Shown in pieces: positions 35,486 to 45,910 of a stretch of 64,000 nt of DNA; position 1 is the first letter of the stretch; each line of letters starts with the position of its first letter. The notes below the pieces were generated by a model. The model did no database searches and was not told where the DNA came from. It saw nothing but the letters and a program-made list of their open reading frames with translations. Made by a program: the position numbers and the translations under genes. This DNA comes from Tetracentron sinense (taxonomy: Eukaryota > Streptophyta > Magnoliopsida > Trochodendrales > Trochodendraceae): contig JABCRI010001023.1 in assembly GCA_015143295.1 (NCBI GenBank), positions 25,692 through 89,691 on the forward strand. The letters are read 5' to 3'.

Positions 35486-35500
35486 ATCTCCCCCTTTGGC
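35486..35500 (-). other. Polypurine tract of D
   Basis: The complement reads GCCAAAGGGGGAGAT immediately before the 3' LTR, the standard SIRE/copia primer for plus-strand synthesis. A similar tract (complement of 35864-35878, AAAAAGGGGGAGAAT) lies about 370 bp further inside, and a third (complement of about 37669-37681) follows the pol region. Confidence 0.85.
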
Positions 35501-36082
35501 AATTCCGGGACAAAACAAAACTAATTCATATACTAGGTTCAAATTTTCCCAATTGATTCAAAAATGGAAAATTGACCTTTACATGACTCAAAAATAATTA
35601 CATGACTTTTTACATGTTAACTTGTCATGATTTACCAAACTTAGAACCTGTTTGCTTTGCCTGCACATGCTAAATCAAAAACCTGTGAAGCATGGGAAAT
35701 AACATATAGGATGAAAATATGTATAACCATTCAACCATTCACAATCCACAACAGGTTAGTATTCCAAAAGCTCATCCCATCATCCATACTACAATCCATT
35801 ACAATCCATAACATACATTCATAATACTCATCCATCATCCATCATCCATAATACCATTCTCCCCCTTTTTGGCTCGAAATGCCAAAGGTGGATTAGAAAA
35901 GAAAAGTATAAACCATTGAAAGGAGATGAGATAGAAAGTAATGAGCATAAACCATTCAAATGTATACATCCATAATAAGTCAATAATAACCAAGAAGGTT
36001 TGTACTAAGTACAACCAAGACTAAATACATCAAAATGGTAAACAAAGTCTGTCACTCAACCAAAAAAACAAATCACGAACCA
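35501..36082 (-). other. Spacer between accessory ORF and PPT of D
   Basis: Non-coding, with many CATCCAT/ATCCATAA words (about 35740-35850) and an inner purine tract at 35864-35878. Nothing else recognised. Confidence 0.6.
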
Positions 36083-37372
36083 TCACTCTTGCTCATCATC
36101 AGAAGTGAGCTGTGACTCATAGTAAGCTCGAAAATCTCGAACATCTCTCTGTACCCCAAGCACGGCTGCATCGAGAGATCCAAGTCTACCACGAACCTCT
36201 GTAGTAAACTCCTCGTATGAAGAAATATGAGTCCGGAGATCCATCTGCATCTCGCTCATCATCCTCCCAAGATCGTCCATAGTGGTCGGAGTAGGACGAG
36301 ATGATCCAGCACCAACTTCTGCTCCCTCCTCTGTATCTCGAACTGAGGCATGTGAAAAACTCTGAGCTAGGGTCTTTTTGGTGATTGGACCCTTAGGAAC
36401 TCGAGTAGGAACACCAGGAGGAGCGATAACTCCTTGAGAACCAAGAAGTTTAGTGATGAGTGAACCAAATGGTAGGGCTCCAACTGCTGTATTAGTTTGA
36501 TGGGCTTGGATCATCAAGTCAATGATGTGAGCGGCAAGATCAATATCACGCCCACGGAGAAGACTAAACAAAAATCTAGCTCTTTCTTCCCTAAGGTCCG
36601 CAGTATGAACCTTGGGATGGATATTTGCACTCATAACTAGGTTTACTAGTCGAGCATCCTTAGTGAGTTTCGCCACTTCAATAAGAGACCCAACCCAAAA
36701 CGAAGGAGTACCACTTAGAAAGGTAACTACATGTTCCATGGAGTCTTTATCCTCATCAGTTTTATAATTATAAGGATAATATGCATTTGGAACTCGAGGA
36801 CACCCAAGGAATTTAGAAACCAAATCAGCATTTATGACAACAGATTGTTCTAATGCTCGAGATTTGAATGACCATTTTTTCTGGTTGATTTCAGAAAAAT
36901 TAGAGTAAAATTCTCTAACTAACTGGACAGAAGCAGGACCGGATAAGGTAAGTATACCTTCCCATTGACGATCTGAAATGAGAGTAGGAAGATAATAATC
37001 ACCAAAATCAGAAATATGTATGTCCCTTTCAACCATAACACCTTTCTTGCTAAAATACTCACTATAGAGTTGAGCAGCAGTAGGACTGATAAACTGGGAT
37101 AACTTACTACACTGGGAAGATGAAGCTTTACCTTTATTTTTCCGAGTTTTATCAGCCAGAGATTTTTGACGATTCTCAATTGTAGAATCAATCATTCTAC
37201 GAATTGGCCTGTCCCCAATGGAAATACCATGCCCTATTGGAGTGAAAGTAAAGGGCTCTAGGTTTTCCTCATCTTGAGGAGGATCCTCTTGGTTGTTGAG
37301 GACCAACCTCCGACGTTTGGGGATGCCAGACATGAGATAGGCAAGAAGGATTAACGACAAAACGAAAGCCAT
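36083..37372 (-). CDS. Accessory ORF of D, plant-transposon-protein-like
   Basis: A 429-residue frame downstream of pol on the same strand. The start MAFVLSLILLAYLMSG is chosen as the first ATG with a G at +4; MSGIPKRRR (37333) is the alternative, which would remove the hydrophobic, signal-like beginning. After a basic, disordered N-terminus, the core holds FISPTAAQLYSEYFSKKGV, WEGILTLSGPASVQLVREFY, INADLVSKFLGCPRV and LIEVAKLTKDARLVNLVMSA, resembling the 'putative plant transposon protein' domain (from memory). The C-terminal part (SSYEEFTTEVRGRLGSLDAA, VQRDVRDFRAYYESQL) looks coiled-coil. Function unknown; SIRE elements are known for an env-like ORF here, but no transmembrane or envelope feature was seen apart from the optional N-terminal stretch. 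Confidence 0.75.
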   Translation of the reverse strand: MAFVLSLILLAYLMSGIPKRRRLVLNNQEDPPQDEENLEPFTFTPIGHGISIGDRPIRRMIDSTIENRQKSLADKTRKNKGKASSSQCSKLSQFISPTAAQLYSEYFSKKGVMVERDIHISDFGDYYLPTLISDRQWEGILTLSGPASVQLVREFYSNFSEINQKKWSFKSRALEQSVVINADLVSKFLGCPRVPNAYYPYNYKTDEDKDSMEHVVTFLSGTPSFWVGSLIEVAKLTKDARLVNLVMSANIHPKVHTADLREERARFLFSLLRGRDIDLAAHIIDLMIQAHQTNTAVGALPFGSLITKLLGSQGVIAPPGVPTRVPKGPITKKTLAQSFSHASVRDTEEGAEVGAGSSRPTPTTMDDLGRMMSEMQMDLRTHISSYEEFTTEVRGRLGSLDAAVLGVQRDVRDFRAYYESQLTSDDEQE

Positions 37373-37562
37373 TGAAGAAAATGCAAGAAATGATGCCCTA
37401 GATGAGAAAATCAATCTAAAGCAAAGAAAATGCACAACTCTTACCTTTTAGATGCTTGGGAAACCTTTAGAGTAGAATGGAATGTTCGTAGGAAAGATTT
37501 GGAGGAGAGGAAACCGAGAGATCGCTCTGGAGATCGGAGAACAAGTGAACAAAAAAAAATAG

Positions 37563-37629
37563 AAATGAGGGTTTTATAACCCTGTTCACGAAAGACCGAT
37601 CGATCGGTCTTTAGCACCGAGCGATCGGT
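37563..37629 (-). promoter_or_regulatory. Internal promoter-like segment of D
   Basis: On the coding strand: ACCGATCGCTCGGT (complement of 37616-37629), then ACCGATCGATCGGT (37595-37608), which sits in a perfect 22-bp palindrome (37591-37612), then a TATA box GGTTATAAAACC (complement of 37570-37581), about 200 bp ahead of the accessory ORF. The order of module then TATA copies the LTR design. An independent promoter for the accessory ORF is inferred. Confidence 0.65.
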
Positions 37630-37695
37630 GGTCTGAAAATTTTTCAAAAAATTTTTACTGTTAAAACCTTTTCTCCCCCTCAACCAATGGAACAT

Positions 37696-38804
37696 TTAAA
37701 ATACATTTTCACCTTAAAATGTCCAACTGACCAAAAAAAATTGCAACATGTGATTTCATAAAAATCATAGATAATTATCACCCAAGAATTGATATATCAA
37801 GTATCGGCATAAACAAGGATTATGAAAACATTAATTGATTTTCACCGGTGATTAAATATGGTATTTGCATCAAATTCACAATCAGAGTCAAGATACAATT
37901 AGAAGTAATGTGAGTATGAAATCAAAATTCATTACTTGACTCGTTGAATTGGTTTCCTTCCTTAATCTAGATTTTGACATTCTATTTCAAATGAGACTCT
38001 AAAATTTTCAAAAACTAGTGTTAAAACCAATAATCATCCATATTTATCTGATGAGCAATGTTTACCCCATATTTGACTAATAAATTTATTTCTTTTCTTT
38101 TTCAGTCAAATTGTACTCATTATGTAAATTCTTTTTGGAGTACACATATATAGACACTTGCACACTGGTGACTTTCACTCAAGTGAGAAGGTAGCTCTTT
38201 CTAATGACAGTAGGGGCTTTCACACTAGCAATCCATATAGATACCTACTGTTTGTCTAGGTAGCCATTACTCACTGTTTGCATTCACTAGTAGCTATCAC
38301 ACAAACTCACAGGTAGTCCTCTCCATGTCAATATTTTTATATCTAGGGGGCTCACCTTATGGAATTTTTATGACATTGGTTATACTAGATTTGATTAATC
38401 TAGGGAACCATATGGTATAATATCAGAACCATTATATAGGAACTAAAACAATCTAAAGAATCAGTCAGAGTGCTTGTGCAAATTAGAACATCATTGTATG
38501 CTCAACTCTAACTGAGGTTAATTAGCATGACCAAATTCAATCACAAGATCGAACCAACAATTGAACTTTCCTATTTTATTCAATCCTATGATATATTTAT
38601 CCTTGGATTATATGGTTAAATATGATTTCAAGGAAATAACATTAAGCTAAAAGATAGGATAAATAAGGTCATACAAACACATTATTTTTTGCAATATTTT
38701 TCAATTTTTTGAATGTTTTTGGATTTTTATTACTTAAAGAAAAAAATAGCTCTATGACTTAAATAGAACATGAAAAACACATAGGCTATAAAACAAGTAC
38801 ACCA
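37696..38804 (-). other. Spacer between pol and accessory ORF of D
   Basis: About 1.1 kb, AT-rich, no coding frame. Short words such as TAGCCATTACTCACTG/AGTAGCTATCACACAAACTC hint at weak repeats (38170-38320). Nothing else recognised. Confidence 0.6.
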
Positions 38805-41800
38805 TTACTCAACTCCACACAAACCGATGGATTTCCTAAGGAGTTCAAACCTAAGGGAATCTAAAGGTTTTGTGAGAATGTCCGCATATTGATTCTCTGT
38901 TTGGACATACTCAATAGACACAACTTTTTGCTCAACAAGATCACGGATGAAGTGATGCCTAATGTCTATATGCTTTGTACGAGAGTGTTGCACAGGATTT
39001 TTGGAGATATTGATTGCACTTGTGTTATCACAATACACAATCATAGTGCTTTGATCAATTCCATAATCCTTCAACATCTGTTTCATCCACAGAAGTTGAG
39101 TGCAACAACTACCAGCTGCAATATACTCAGCCTCGGCTGTAGACAAGGAAATGGAATTCTGCTTTTTGCTAAGCCAAGCAACTAAGCAGTTTCCAATATA
39201 GAAACACCCGCCGGAGGTGCTCTTCCTATCATCAGTATTTCCAGCCCAATCAGCATCAGAATACCCCACAACAATGACATTTGTATCGAAAGAATACCAG
39301 AGGCCTAAGGACAAAGTTCCACTCACATAGCGAATGATACGCTTGACAGCAACTAAGTGAGACTCTTTGGGATTTGCTTGATAACGGGCACATGCTCCAA
39401 CACTAAAGGCTATGTCGGGTCTAGTAGCAGTTAGGTAGAGCAAACTACCAATCATGCTTCTATAATTAGTCTGATCGACATCCTTCCCTGAAGTATCTTT
39501 ACTAAGCTTTATAGTAGTACTCATAGGAGTCCTAGCATGCTTAGCAAAACTCATTCCAAATTTCTTCACTAGATTTTTTGCATATTTGATTTGAGATACT
39601 GAGATCCCAGAATCCAATTGCTTGATCTGAAGACCAAGGAAGAAACTTAGCTCACCAACCATGCTCATTTCAAATTCATTTTTCATTTGTTCAGCAAATG
39701 AATGAGCATGTAAGTCTAATGTGGAACCAAATACTATGTCATCAACATATATCTGGGCGATGACAATATCACCTTTCACTTTCTTTATGAAAAGGGTTCT
39801 GTCTACTCCCCCTCTCGAAAATCCGTTTTCCAAGAGATAAGTAGTCAGCCTCTCATACCAAGCTCTTGGAGCTTGTTTTAAACCATAGAGGGCCCTTTTT
39901 AGTCGATAAACTTGATCAAGGTGATGTGGATCTTCAAACCCTTTTGGTTGTTCCACATAGACTTCTTCATGTAGAATGCCATTCAGAAAGGCACTCTTAA
40001 CATCCATTTGAAAAAGTTTGAATTTCATATTACAAGCCACAGCTAGAAGAATTCTTATTGATTCTAGCCTGGCTACAGGAGCAAAAGTTTCATCGAAGTC
40101 AATACCTTCAATTTGGGTATATCCTTGTGCAACTAACCTAGCCTTATTTCTTATGATAGTACCTTTTTCATCAGATTTGTTCTTGAAAATCCATTTGGTA
40201 CCTATCACATTTGTATTTTTAGGCCTAGGTACTAAATACCAAACATCATTCCTAGTAAACTGAAGTAACTCTTCTTGCATTGCATTTATCCAATTATCAT
40301 CTGCAAGAGCTTCAGCTACATTCTTGGGTTCAAAAGATGAAGTATAGCAAATGTAGCTAACTTCATTTTCAATTTGTTTCCTCGTTCTCACTCCACTTTC
40401 AACATCACCAATAATATCAGTGGAGGTGTGAGGACTCATGACCCTAGGATGTGTAGGTTTTAATGGAGATGTTTGCTTATCAATAGGTGAAGTTGAAATA
40501 ATTTCAACATCTTCATTTTCAGCACTTTCATCATCCTCACATTGCACATTTTCAACACCAGAGTCATCCACAATTACATTTATGGACTCCATAATTGTAG
40601 AGGTTCTCAAGTTATACACTCGATAAGCTCTACTGTTGGTGGAATACCCAAGAAATATCCCTTCATCACTTCGGGATTCAAATTTTCCCAGTTGCTCTCT
40701 ATCCTTAAGGATATAGCATTTACTTCCGAATTCTCGAAAGTACTTGACACTAGGTTTCTTGTTATTCCACAACTCATATGGGGTTTTCCTTGTTCCAGGT
40801 CTTACAAAAACTCTATTAACTATATAGCAAGCAGTGTGAACTGCCTCAGCCCAGAAATGAGAAGCTAGATTATTGCTATGAAGCATAACTCTAGCCATCT
40901 CTTGGAGAACCCTGTTCTTCCTCTCTACTACACCATTCTGCTGAGGTGTAATAGGTGCAGAAAATTCATGTTTGATACCAGACTCATCACAAAAGTCATT
41001 GTACTTAGAGTTTTCAAACTCCTTTCCATGATCACTTCGAATTCGAGTGATTGGGCATCTTTTCTCATTTTGAATTTTCAGGCAAATACTTTTGAAATTA
41101 TCAAAAGCATCGGATTTCTCTCTTATAAATGCCACCCAAGACATTCTAGAGAAATCATCAACCATGACTAGGATGTATCGCTTTCCACCTAGACTTTCAG
41201 TTCTTGTAGGACCCATAAGGTCCATATGAATTAATTCCAGTGGATATGAAGTAGCAATACTTGAAGTCTTCTTATGTGGGGTCCTAATTTGTTTACCAAT
41301 TTGACATGGCCCACACACAGCAGTAGAAGGCTTTCCTAGTTTGGGAACACCTCTCACAAGCTCTTGCTTAGAGATTTTACATAGGTCTTTGAAGTTCATG
41401 TGACCTAGTCTTCGGTGCCACAAATCAACCTCCTCAATTCTAGTCTTATAACAGACATTTGAGGGAATAGGACTGGGAGTTAGGCCGTAGCAATTGTCAG
41501 TGGTTCTCAAACCTTCTAGAACACACTTACCTTTACCATTAATGACTAAGCATTTATTTTGGGTAAAGTGCACAGCATGATTATCATCACATAGTTGACT
41601 TATGCTAATTAAATTAGCTTTCAGTCCTTCAACAAACAAGGCATCTTTCAATTTAGGTATGCCTGGTGAATTGATGATACCCTTTCCTTTGACTAAAGAC
41701 TTGCTTCCATCACCAAAAGTAACAGTCCCATCAGGACAGTCCTCAAATTGAATAAATAAGGACTTGTTACCTGTCATATGCCGAGAACACCCACTATCGA

Positions 41801-44120
41801 AGTACCACATTTCTGTGTTTTGGGCTTTCAAGGCAGTATGAATGACAAAGCACTTAAGGTCTTCCTTTCTCACATACACAGTCTTTAAACTTTGTTTAGA
41901 TCTTTGATCATTAATCTGTGTAGTAGAGACCTTTTTCCTTTTTGTCCTCCTTGACCTTTTTCTGTTTTGTTCAGTTCTAGTTTTTTGATAAGTCAAATTA
42001 TTTCCTCTTGTATAATCATTTGGAATAAATTGACCAGTCCTTGTCCTAGATATTTGAGCAATTCTGTTAACATCATCGCTCAACATTCTAGACTTTTCAG
42101 CTAGAACCTGAATCTGCCTTTGAAGAGTCCCTTGACTCAGATTTTGGTTCCATGAACCATTTCGGGGAGCTCTTCTAAATGCATTACAATTAGGTCGAAT
42201 GTGACCTCTCACACCACAAAAGTGACATGTGGGTATGAATCTTGGTAGAGGAGGAAGATTTCTTCTAACTGGAATTTGATTCCTTAAAGCATTCACTCTA
42301 GGAGCTGTATATCTAGGCTTTACAAAATTTGTATAAGCCTTAGTACTTGATGTAGAAGGTAAATTTTCTTTGGGTTCAGAATGTATTGGCTCAAACACTG
42401 CACTAGCCATTGTTCCAACAGCTAAAGGACCAGTTGGTGTGTCAACATGTCCTATCCCAGATCTACTAGAATTTGATCCATACTTTCTGACTAATTCATC
42501 TAGGCAGCTGGTGTTACCAAACATTCTCACTTCTTTTTCAAGAGTATAGACCTTCTGAATCAAGTCAGTCTTGTCTTTAAGGGTAATTTGGTGTTCTTTT
42601 TCAAGAAATTTCACCTTATCAACAAGAGAGACTTTAAAAGTTTCCAGCTCCATTTGCAGAGTTTTTAACTCTTCAATTTCTTTCATGGAAGTGTCTCTTT
42701 CATCTTCTAATTTTCTGACCACATTAGTCAATGAGACATTCTCTTCCAAAAGACATTGAACTTTTATAACAAATGCTTCTTTTTCATTTTCCAACTGACT
42801 AACTAGTGCACTCTTCTCTTCTGCTACTAGTTTACAGATATCTCTTTCATTTTGAATGAATTTGAGTTTTTTGCTCAAAGAGATTTTTGTTTTAGTCAGT
42901 TTTAAACTTTCAGCATACAACTTATCATAAGTTGTTTTCAAATCTTCATCACTTTCAGAGTCAGTTTGACTCTTCTGTAAGTCATCACTTGACTCAGTAT
43001 GAATACTTTCATCACTTCTATCCTTTTCATCAACCGCAGAGGTAGTCTCAAGAATCCCAGATAGGGAAACAGTGAAAGCCGTATGATTTCCAGTATCTTC
43101 ACTTGAAGAGGAACTGTCCGATTCTTCATTCTCGGAATCACTGTCATCCCAACAGGCATTCATCACCTTGCCCTTACTCTTCTTCTTGTTAGGACAGTTA
43201 GGTGAAATATGTCCGAAGCCATGGCATTCATAACATTGAACACCTTGGGATTTCTTGTCGCCACTTTTGGAATTTTTCTTGTTTTCCCAGGGCTTAGACT
43301 TTGACTTATCAAAAGATTTTCCTCCCTGTTTGGGATTAAACCTCTTTTTCGTTCTAAAAAATTTTCGAAATTTTTTAACGAAAAGAGCCATTTCTTCCTC
43401 ATTCATTTCTCCATCACTGTCATCCTCATCCAAAGTTTCCTTGATGGTTTTCAAGGCTAAAGATTTATTCTTCTTGGATGGACGTAGATTGAGTTCATAG
43501 GTTTGGAGTGATCCAACCAATTCCTCAATCTTCAGAGAGTCAACATTTTTACTCTCTTCGATTGCAGTGACTTTGGGTTGAAATCTCTCTGGGAGAGATC
43601 TAAGGACTTTTCTAACTATTTTGGACTCAGATAATTTCTCACCTAAATTGAAACTAGCGTTGACAATGTCACTAAGTTTTGCATAGAATTCATCAAAAGT
43701 GTCATTGTCTTCCATGTTTAAATGTTCAAATTTGGTGGTTAACATTTGGAGTTTAGAGATTTTAACAGTGGTAGTACCCTCATGGGTAATTTCAAGAATG
43801 TCCCAAGCCTCCTTTGCTGTTTCACATGAAGAAATTCGTCTGAATTCCTCAGCAGTGACTGCAGTAAAGATAGCATTGAGACCTTTAGTGTTCCATCCAC
43901 TTGAATCAAGCTCTTCTCTGGTCCATTCATCAGAATATTTGACGACAGTCAAATCACCTACAGTTTTTACGGGCGTAGTCCACCCATTCTGTATAGACAT
44001 CCAAATTCTCTCGTCTATAGATTTGAGAAAGGCTCTCATTCTAGCTTTCCAGTATGCATAATTATTTCCATCAAAAAGTGGGGGACGAGAGACGGATCCT
44101 CCTTCTCTTAGAGTACTCAT
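38805..44120 (-). CDS. gag-pol polyprotein of D (SIRE-like copia)
   Basis: One uninterrupted frame of about 1771 codons starting at the ATG of MSTLREGGS. Rough residue positions: gag (UBN2 type) 1-230, first zinc knuckle [14 protein letters not shown] near 296, coiled coil 390-560, second knuckle [14 protein letters not shown] near 632, protease [12 protein letters not shown] near 774, integrase zinc finger (H-H-C-C) 903-955, integrase core with D near 967 and 1030 and NGVVERKN near 1060, reverse transcriptase with [11 protein letters not shown] near 1371 and YVDDIVFGS near 1456, RNase H with [18 protein letters not shown] near 1622 and [10 protein letters not shown] near 1663. The protease-integrase-RT-RNaseH order defines Ty1/copia; the two zinc knuckles, long coiled coil and PPT type point to SIRE/Maximus. 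Confidence 0.95.
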   Translation of the reverse strand: MSTLREGGSVSRPPLFDGNNYAYWKARMRAFLKSIDERIWMSIQNGWTTPVKTVGDLTVVKYSDEWTREELDSSGWNTKGLNAIFTAVTAEEFRRISSCETAKEAWDILEITHEGTTTVKISKLQMLTTKFEHLNMEDNDTFDEFYAKLSDIVNASFNLGEKLSESKIVRKVLRSLPERFQPKVTAIEESKNVDSLKIEELVGSLQTYELNLRPSKKNKSLALKTIKETLDEDDSDGEMNEEEMALFVKKFRKFFRTKKRFNPKQGGKSFDKSKSKPWENKKNSKSGDKKSQGVQCYECHGFGHISPNCPNKKKSKGKVMNACWDDSDSENEESDSSSSSEDTGNHTAFTVSLSGILETTSAVDEKDRSDESIHTESSDDLQKSQTDSESDEDLKTTYDKLYAESLKLTKTKISLSKKLKFIQNERDICKLVAEEKSALVSQLENEKEAFVIKVQCLLEENVSLTNVVRKLEDERDTSMKEIEELKTLQMELETFKVSLVDKVKFLEKEHQITLKDKTDLIQKVYTLEKEVRMFGNTSCLDELVRKYGSNSSRSGIGHVDTPTGPLAVGTMASAVFEPIHSEPKENLPSTSSTKAYTNFVKPRYTAPRVNALRNQIPVRRNLPPLPRFIPTCHFCGVRGHIRPNCNAFRRAPRNGSWNQNLSQGTLQRQIQVLAEKSRMLSDDVNRIAQISRTRTGQFIPNDYTRGNNLTYQKTRTEQNRKRSRRTKRKKVSTTQINDQRSKQSLKTVYVRKEDLKCFVIHTALKAQNTEMWYFDSGCSRHMTGNKSLFIQFEDCPDGTVTFGDGSKSLVKGKGIINSPGIPKLKDALFVEGLKANLISISQLCDDNHAVHFTQNKCLVINGKGKCVLEGLRTTDNCYGLTPSPIPSNVCYKTRIEEVDLWHRRLGHMNFKDLCKISKQELVRGVPKLGKPSTAVCGPCQIGKQIRTPHKKTSSIATSYPLELIHMDLMGPTRTESLGGKRYILVMVDDFSRMSWVAFIREKSDAFDNFKSICLKIQNEKRCPITRIRSDHGKEFENSKYNDFCDESGIKHEFSAPITPQQNGVVERKNRVLQEMARVMLHSNNLASHFWAEAVHTACYIVNRVFVRPGTRKTPYELWNNKKPSVKYFREFGSKCYILKDREQLGKFESRSDEGIFLGYSTNSRAYRVYNLRTSTIMESINVIVDDSGVENVQCEDDESAENEDVEIISTSPIDKQTSPLKPTHPRVMSPHTSTDIIGDVESGVRTRKQIENEVSYICYTSSFEPKNVAEALADDNWINAMQEELLQFTRNDVWYLVPRPKNTNVIGTKWIFKNKSDEKGTIIRNKARLVAQGYTQIEGIDFDETFAPVARLESIRILLAVACNMKFKLFQMDVKSAFLNGILHEEVYVEQPKGFEDPHHLDQVYRLKRALYGLKQAPRAWYERLTTYLLENGFSRGGVDRTLFIKKVKGDIVIAQIYVDDIVFGSTLDLHAHSFAEQMKNEFEMSMVGELSFFLGLQIKQLDSGISVSQIKYAKNLVKKFGMSFAKHARTPMSTTIKLSKDTSGKDVDQTNYRSMIGSLLYLTATRPDIAFSVGACARYQANPKESHLVAVKRIIRYVSGTLSLGLWYSFDTNVIVVGYSDADWAGNTDDRKSTSGGCFYIGNCLVAWLSKKQNSISLSTAEAEYIAAGSCCTQLLWMKQMLKDYGIDQSTMIVYCDNTSAINISKNPVQHSRTKHIDIRHHFIRDLVEQKVVSIEYVQTENQYADILTKPLDSLRFELLRKSIGLCGVE

Positions 44121-44173
44121 GATCACGGATAATACAGGATCACACTTAAGGGATTAGCCTTATCAGTGAACTA

Positions 44174-44185
44174 GCTCTGATACCA
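44174..44185 (-). other. Primer-binding site of D
   Basis: The complement reads TGGTATCAGAGC, an exact match to the initiator-Met tRNA site, two bases inside the 5' LTR (44188-45420). Confidence 0.9.
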
Positions 44186-44187
44186 AT

Positions 44188-45420
44188 TGAAATTTATCCA
44201 GATCAATGATCTCTAAGACCTAGAGGGGGGGTGAATAGGTCTATCTAATAATTTCTAACCAATTTTAATTTTTCAATTAATATGTTTAAAAATCAATGAT
44301 TAACTCAATCAGACAATCCACACAAATCAAACACAGAAGATTTTTACGTGGAAAACCCTAACGGGAAAAAAACACGGGACCTTGTCCAGCAATAAACTTC
44401 ACTATGAAAAGATATCAAGTACAAGACAAGACCTTACCAAAACAGAAACGACGTTCCTAGGTATAGACTCTTACTCTTGATTTCCACGAACCAGCAGGTT
44501 CGATCTCCGCCTTAGCAGCTTCGGTTCCACACCGACCAAATCTTTTCAAGCAACTTCAAATCCACGATCACACACGATCGATCTCCTTCCACGAAGGCTC
44601 CGGATCAAACACCGGACACACACACAAGGTGTAGGGTTGTGAATCAATTTAGTAAATTTCAAACCCTAGAGGGATCTCATACAGATCTGAGATCACACAA
44701 TGCAAGATCAAAGATTTTAATCTATACTTGCATTCTCTAGGATCTAAGAAAGAGGAGGGATCAAGAAAGATCTAATAAAAACAATTAGAAAAACCCTAGA
44801 AGAGTTTCTCAGACCTCTACTCTTTCAAAAATTATCAAAGACACGAATTAGGTCTCTCAAAAATTGTTTATATAGGGTTAAAAAAAGAATCCAGAAAAAG
44901 AAAAATTCTTTTTACGGGGACCGATCGATCGGTGCTCACAACCGATCGCTCGGTTCACAACCGATCGATCGGTTCTAATGACCGATCGCTCGGTCTTAAA
45001 ACATCTCTCTGGAAAATTTCCCCATACAAATATTTAGTCCAGTCGATAGCCACCGATCGCTCGGTAGGCCACCGATCGATCGGTCGCAATACCGAGCGAT
45101 CGGTAGAGACAGAATTTTTGCCAAAATTAATTCATTTTATTTTTATTTGATTCAACTAAGATCAAATAACTTTGGTAGGCTTAAAACTATCCTCCTAGGT
45201 ATTTTTAGGGTTATCTAAGTCAAATCAAACCTAGGTAGGGGTCTCTAAGTCCATTACCTGTCTAGATCCGGAGTAGAACCTTTTTCTTCTCTTTCTTCTA
45301 TCTTCTTTAAGCTTTAGCTCTTCTCTTCTTTTCTGACAAGTTGAACATGACTCGACGACTCGACTCAACTGACCTATCTAATGATCACGGAATTTGCCAA
45401 CACCTATTTAGGGATTTACA
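44188..45420 (-). repeat. 5' LTR of D
   Basis: 1233 bp, nearly identical to 34253-35485. TATA box is the complement of 44866-44875. The ACCGATCG modules are at 44920, 44941, 44960, 44981, 45052, 45071 and 45091 (four plus three, against five plus two in the 3' LTR). Confidence 0.95.
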
Positions 45421-45425
45421 CTACT
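45421..45425. repeat. Target-site duplication of D (right)
   Basis: CTACT, identical to 34248-34252. Confidence 0.9.
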
Positions 45426-45905
45426 TTATATATATGTGTAACATTGTTGTTGTACTATGACTGTTGGTTAGCATTTGGTACACGCTGAGCATTCCATCCA
45501 CAGAGCGGCTGCTCCTTTTGATGTCTGTGCTCCTGGCCCATGGGTGGAGGAGGAGTACGTCGAGGAACCTTTGGAGGAACCTCTAGTCGAGGGCTACTAT
45601 TAGGTGGTGGTAGATCCTGAGTGGATAGCTGTGGGTGAGCTTGAGAGTTAGATTTATGTATTTTTGGCGGGCATGTCCGCACTTTCTTTTGTGTATCTTT
45701 TTGTATAACTTGGATCACTTGTATATACATAGAGGTTTGGTTAAGTCTTCCATTGTGCTATCTTTAAGTATGTTTCCGCTGTTTATATCCTCTTTGTTTA
45801 TGCTTTGTGGGTTTTTGCAGGATGGTTTGTCTAGCAAGTTATGTAAGTCATGATTAGTCGTCCAAAGTTCACTCTAACTCCTAAGGTGGGTTTTTGGTCG
45901 CGACA

Positions 45906-45910
45906 GTTTC
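45906..45910. repeat. Target-site duplication of E (right)
   Basis: GTTTC, identical to 32488-32492. Sequence of B resumes directly after it. Confidence 0.85.

Larger units (their letters stand above)
34253..45420 (-). mobile_element. D: SIRE-like Ty1/copia element, looks whole and very young
   Basis: 11,168 bp, bounded by CTACT duplications. LTRs 34253-35485 and 44188-45420 (both 1233 bp). On the minus strand: 5' LTR, initiator-Met primer site, gag-pol (38805-44120), a second promoter-like segment, an accessory ORF (36083-37372), purine tracts, 3' LTR. Known: SIRE/Maximus elements have a large gag-pol and often an extra ORF between pol and the 3' LTR. No interruption was seen in either ORF. 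By eye the LTRs differ by one substitution and two gains or losses of a 19-bp repeat unit, so insertion is recent (probably well under 0.2 million years at common plant rates). Confidence 0.95.
32493..45905 (+). mobile_element. E: solo LTR (probable chromovirus), split by D
   Basis: Begins TGTAGAGCCCCAGAC at 32493 and ends GTTTTTGGTCGCGACA at 45905, flanked by a perfect 5-bp TSD inside B. Without D and its TSD copy it is about 2.24 kb. It carries no internal coding domains, so a solo LTR is the simplest reading. The TGTA-A/G-(A/G)CCCC start and GCGACA end resemble Tekay/Del chromovirus LTRs (from memory). Orientation is taken from those ends. A short-internal non-autonomous element is the alternative. 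It contains the ACCGATCG module and an ~81-bp array. Confidence 0.75.

Noticed and set aside
36083-37372. Accessory ORF of D considered as a retroviral-type envelope
   Set aside because: No internal transmembrane segment, cleavage site or cysteine pattern; only an optional N-terminal hydrophobic stretch that depends on the start chosen.
38889-44061. Numerous 60-120 codon plus-strand frames opposite gag-pol of D
   Set aside because: They are shadows of the minus-strand polyprotein.
34985-45104. Regular palindromic repeats considered as a CRISPR-like array
   Set aside because: Spacers are short, non-unique and irregular, the repeats sit in LTR U3, and the genome is a plant.
45455-45730. A proline-rich 91-codon minus-strand frame
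   Set aside because: It is antisense to an acidic, repeat-like stretch within the solo LTR E; composition explains it.
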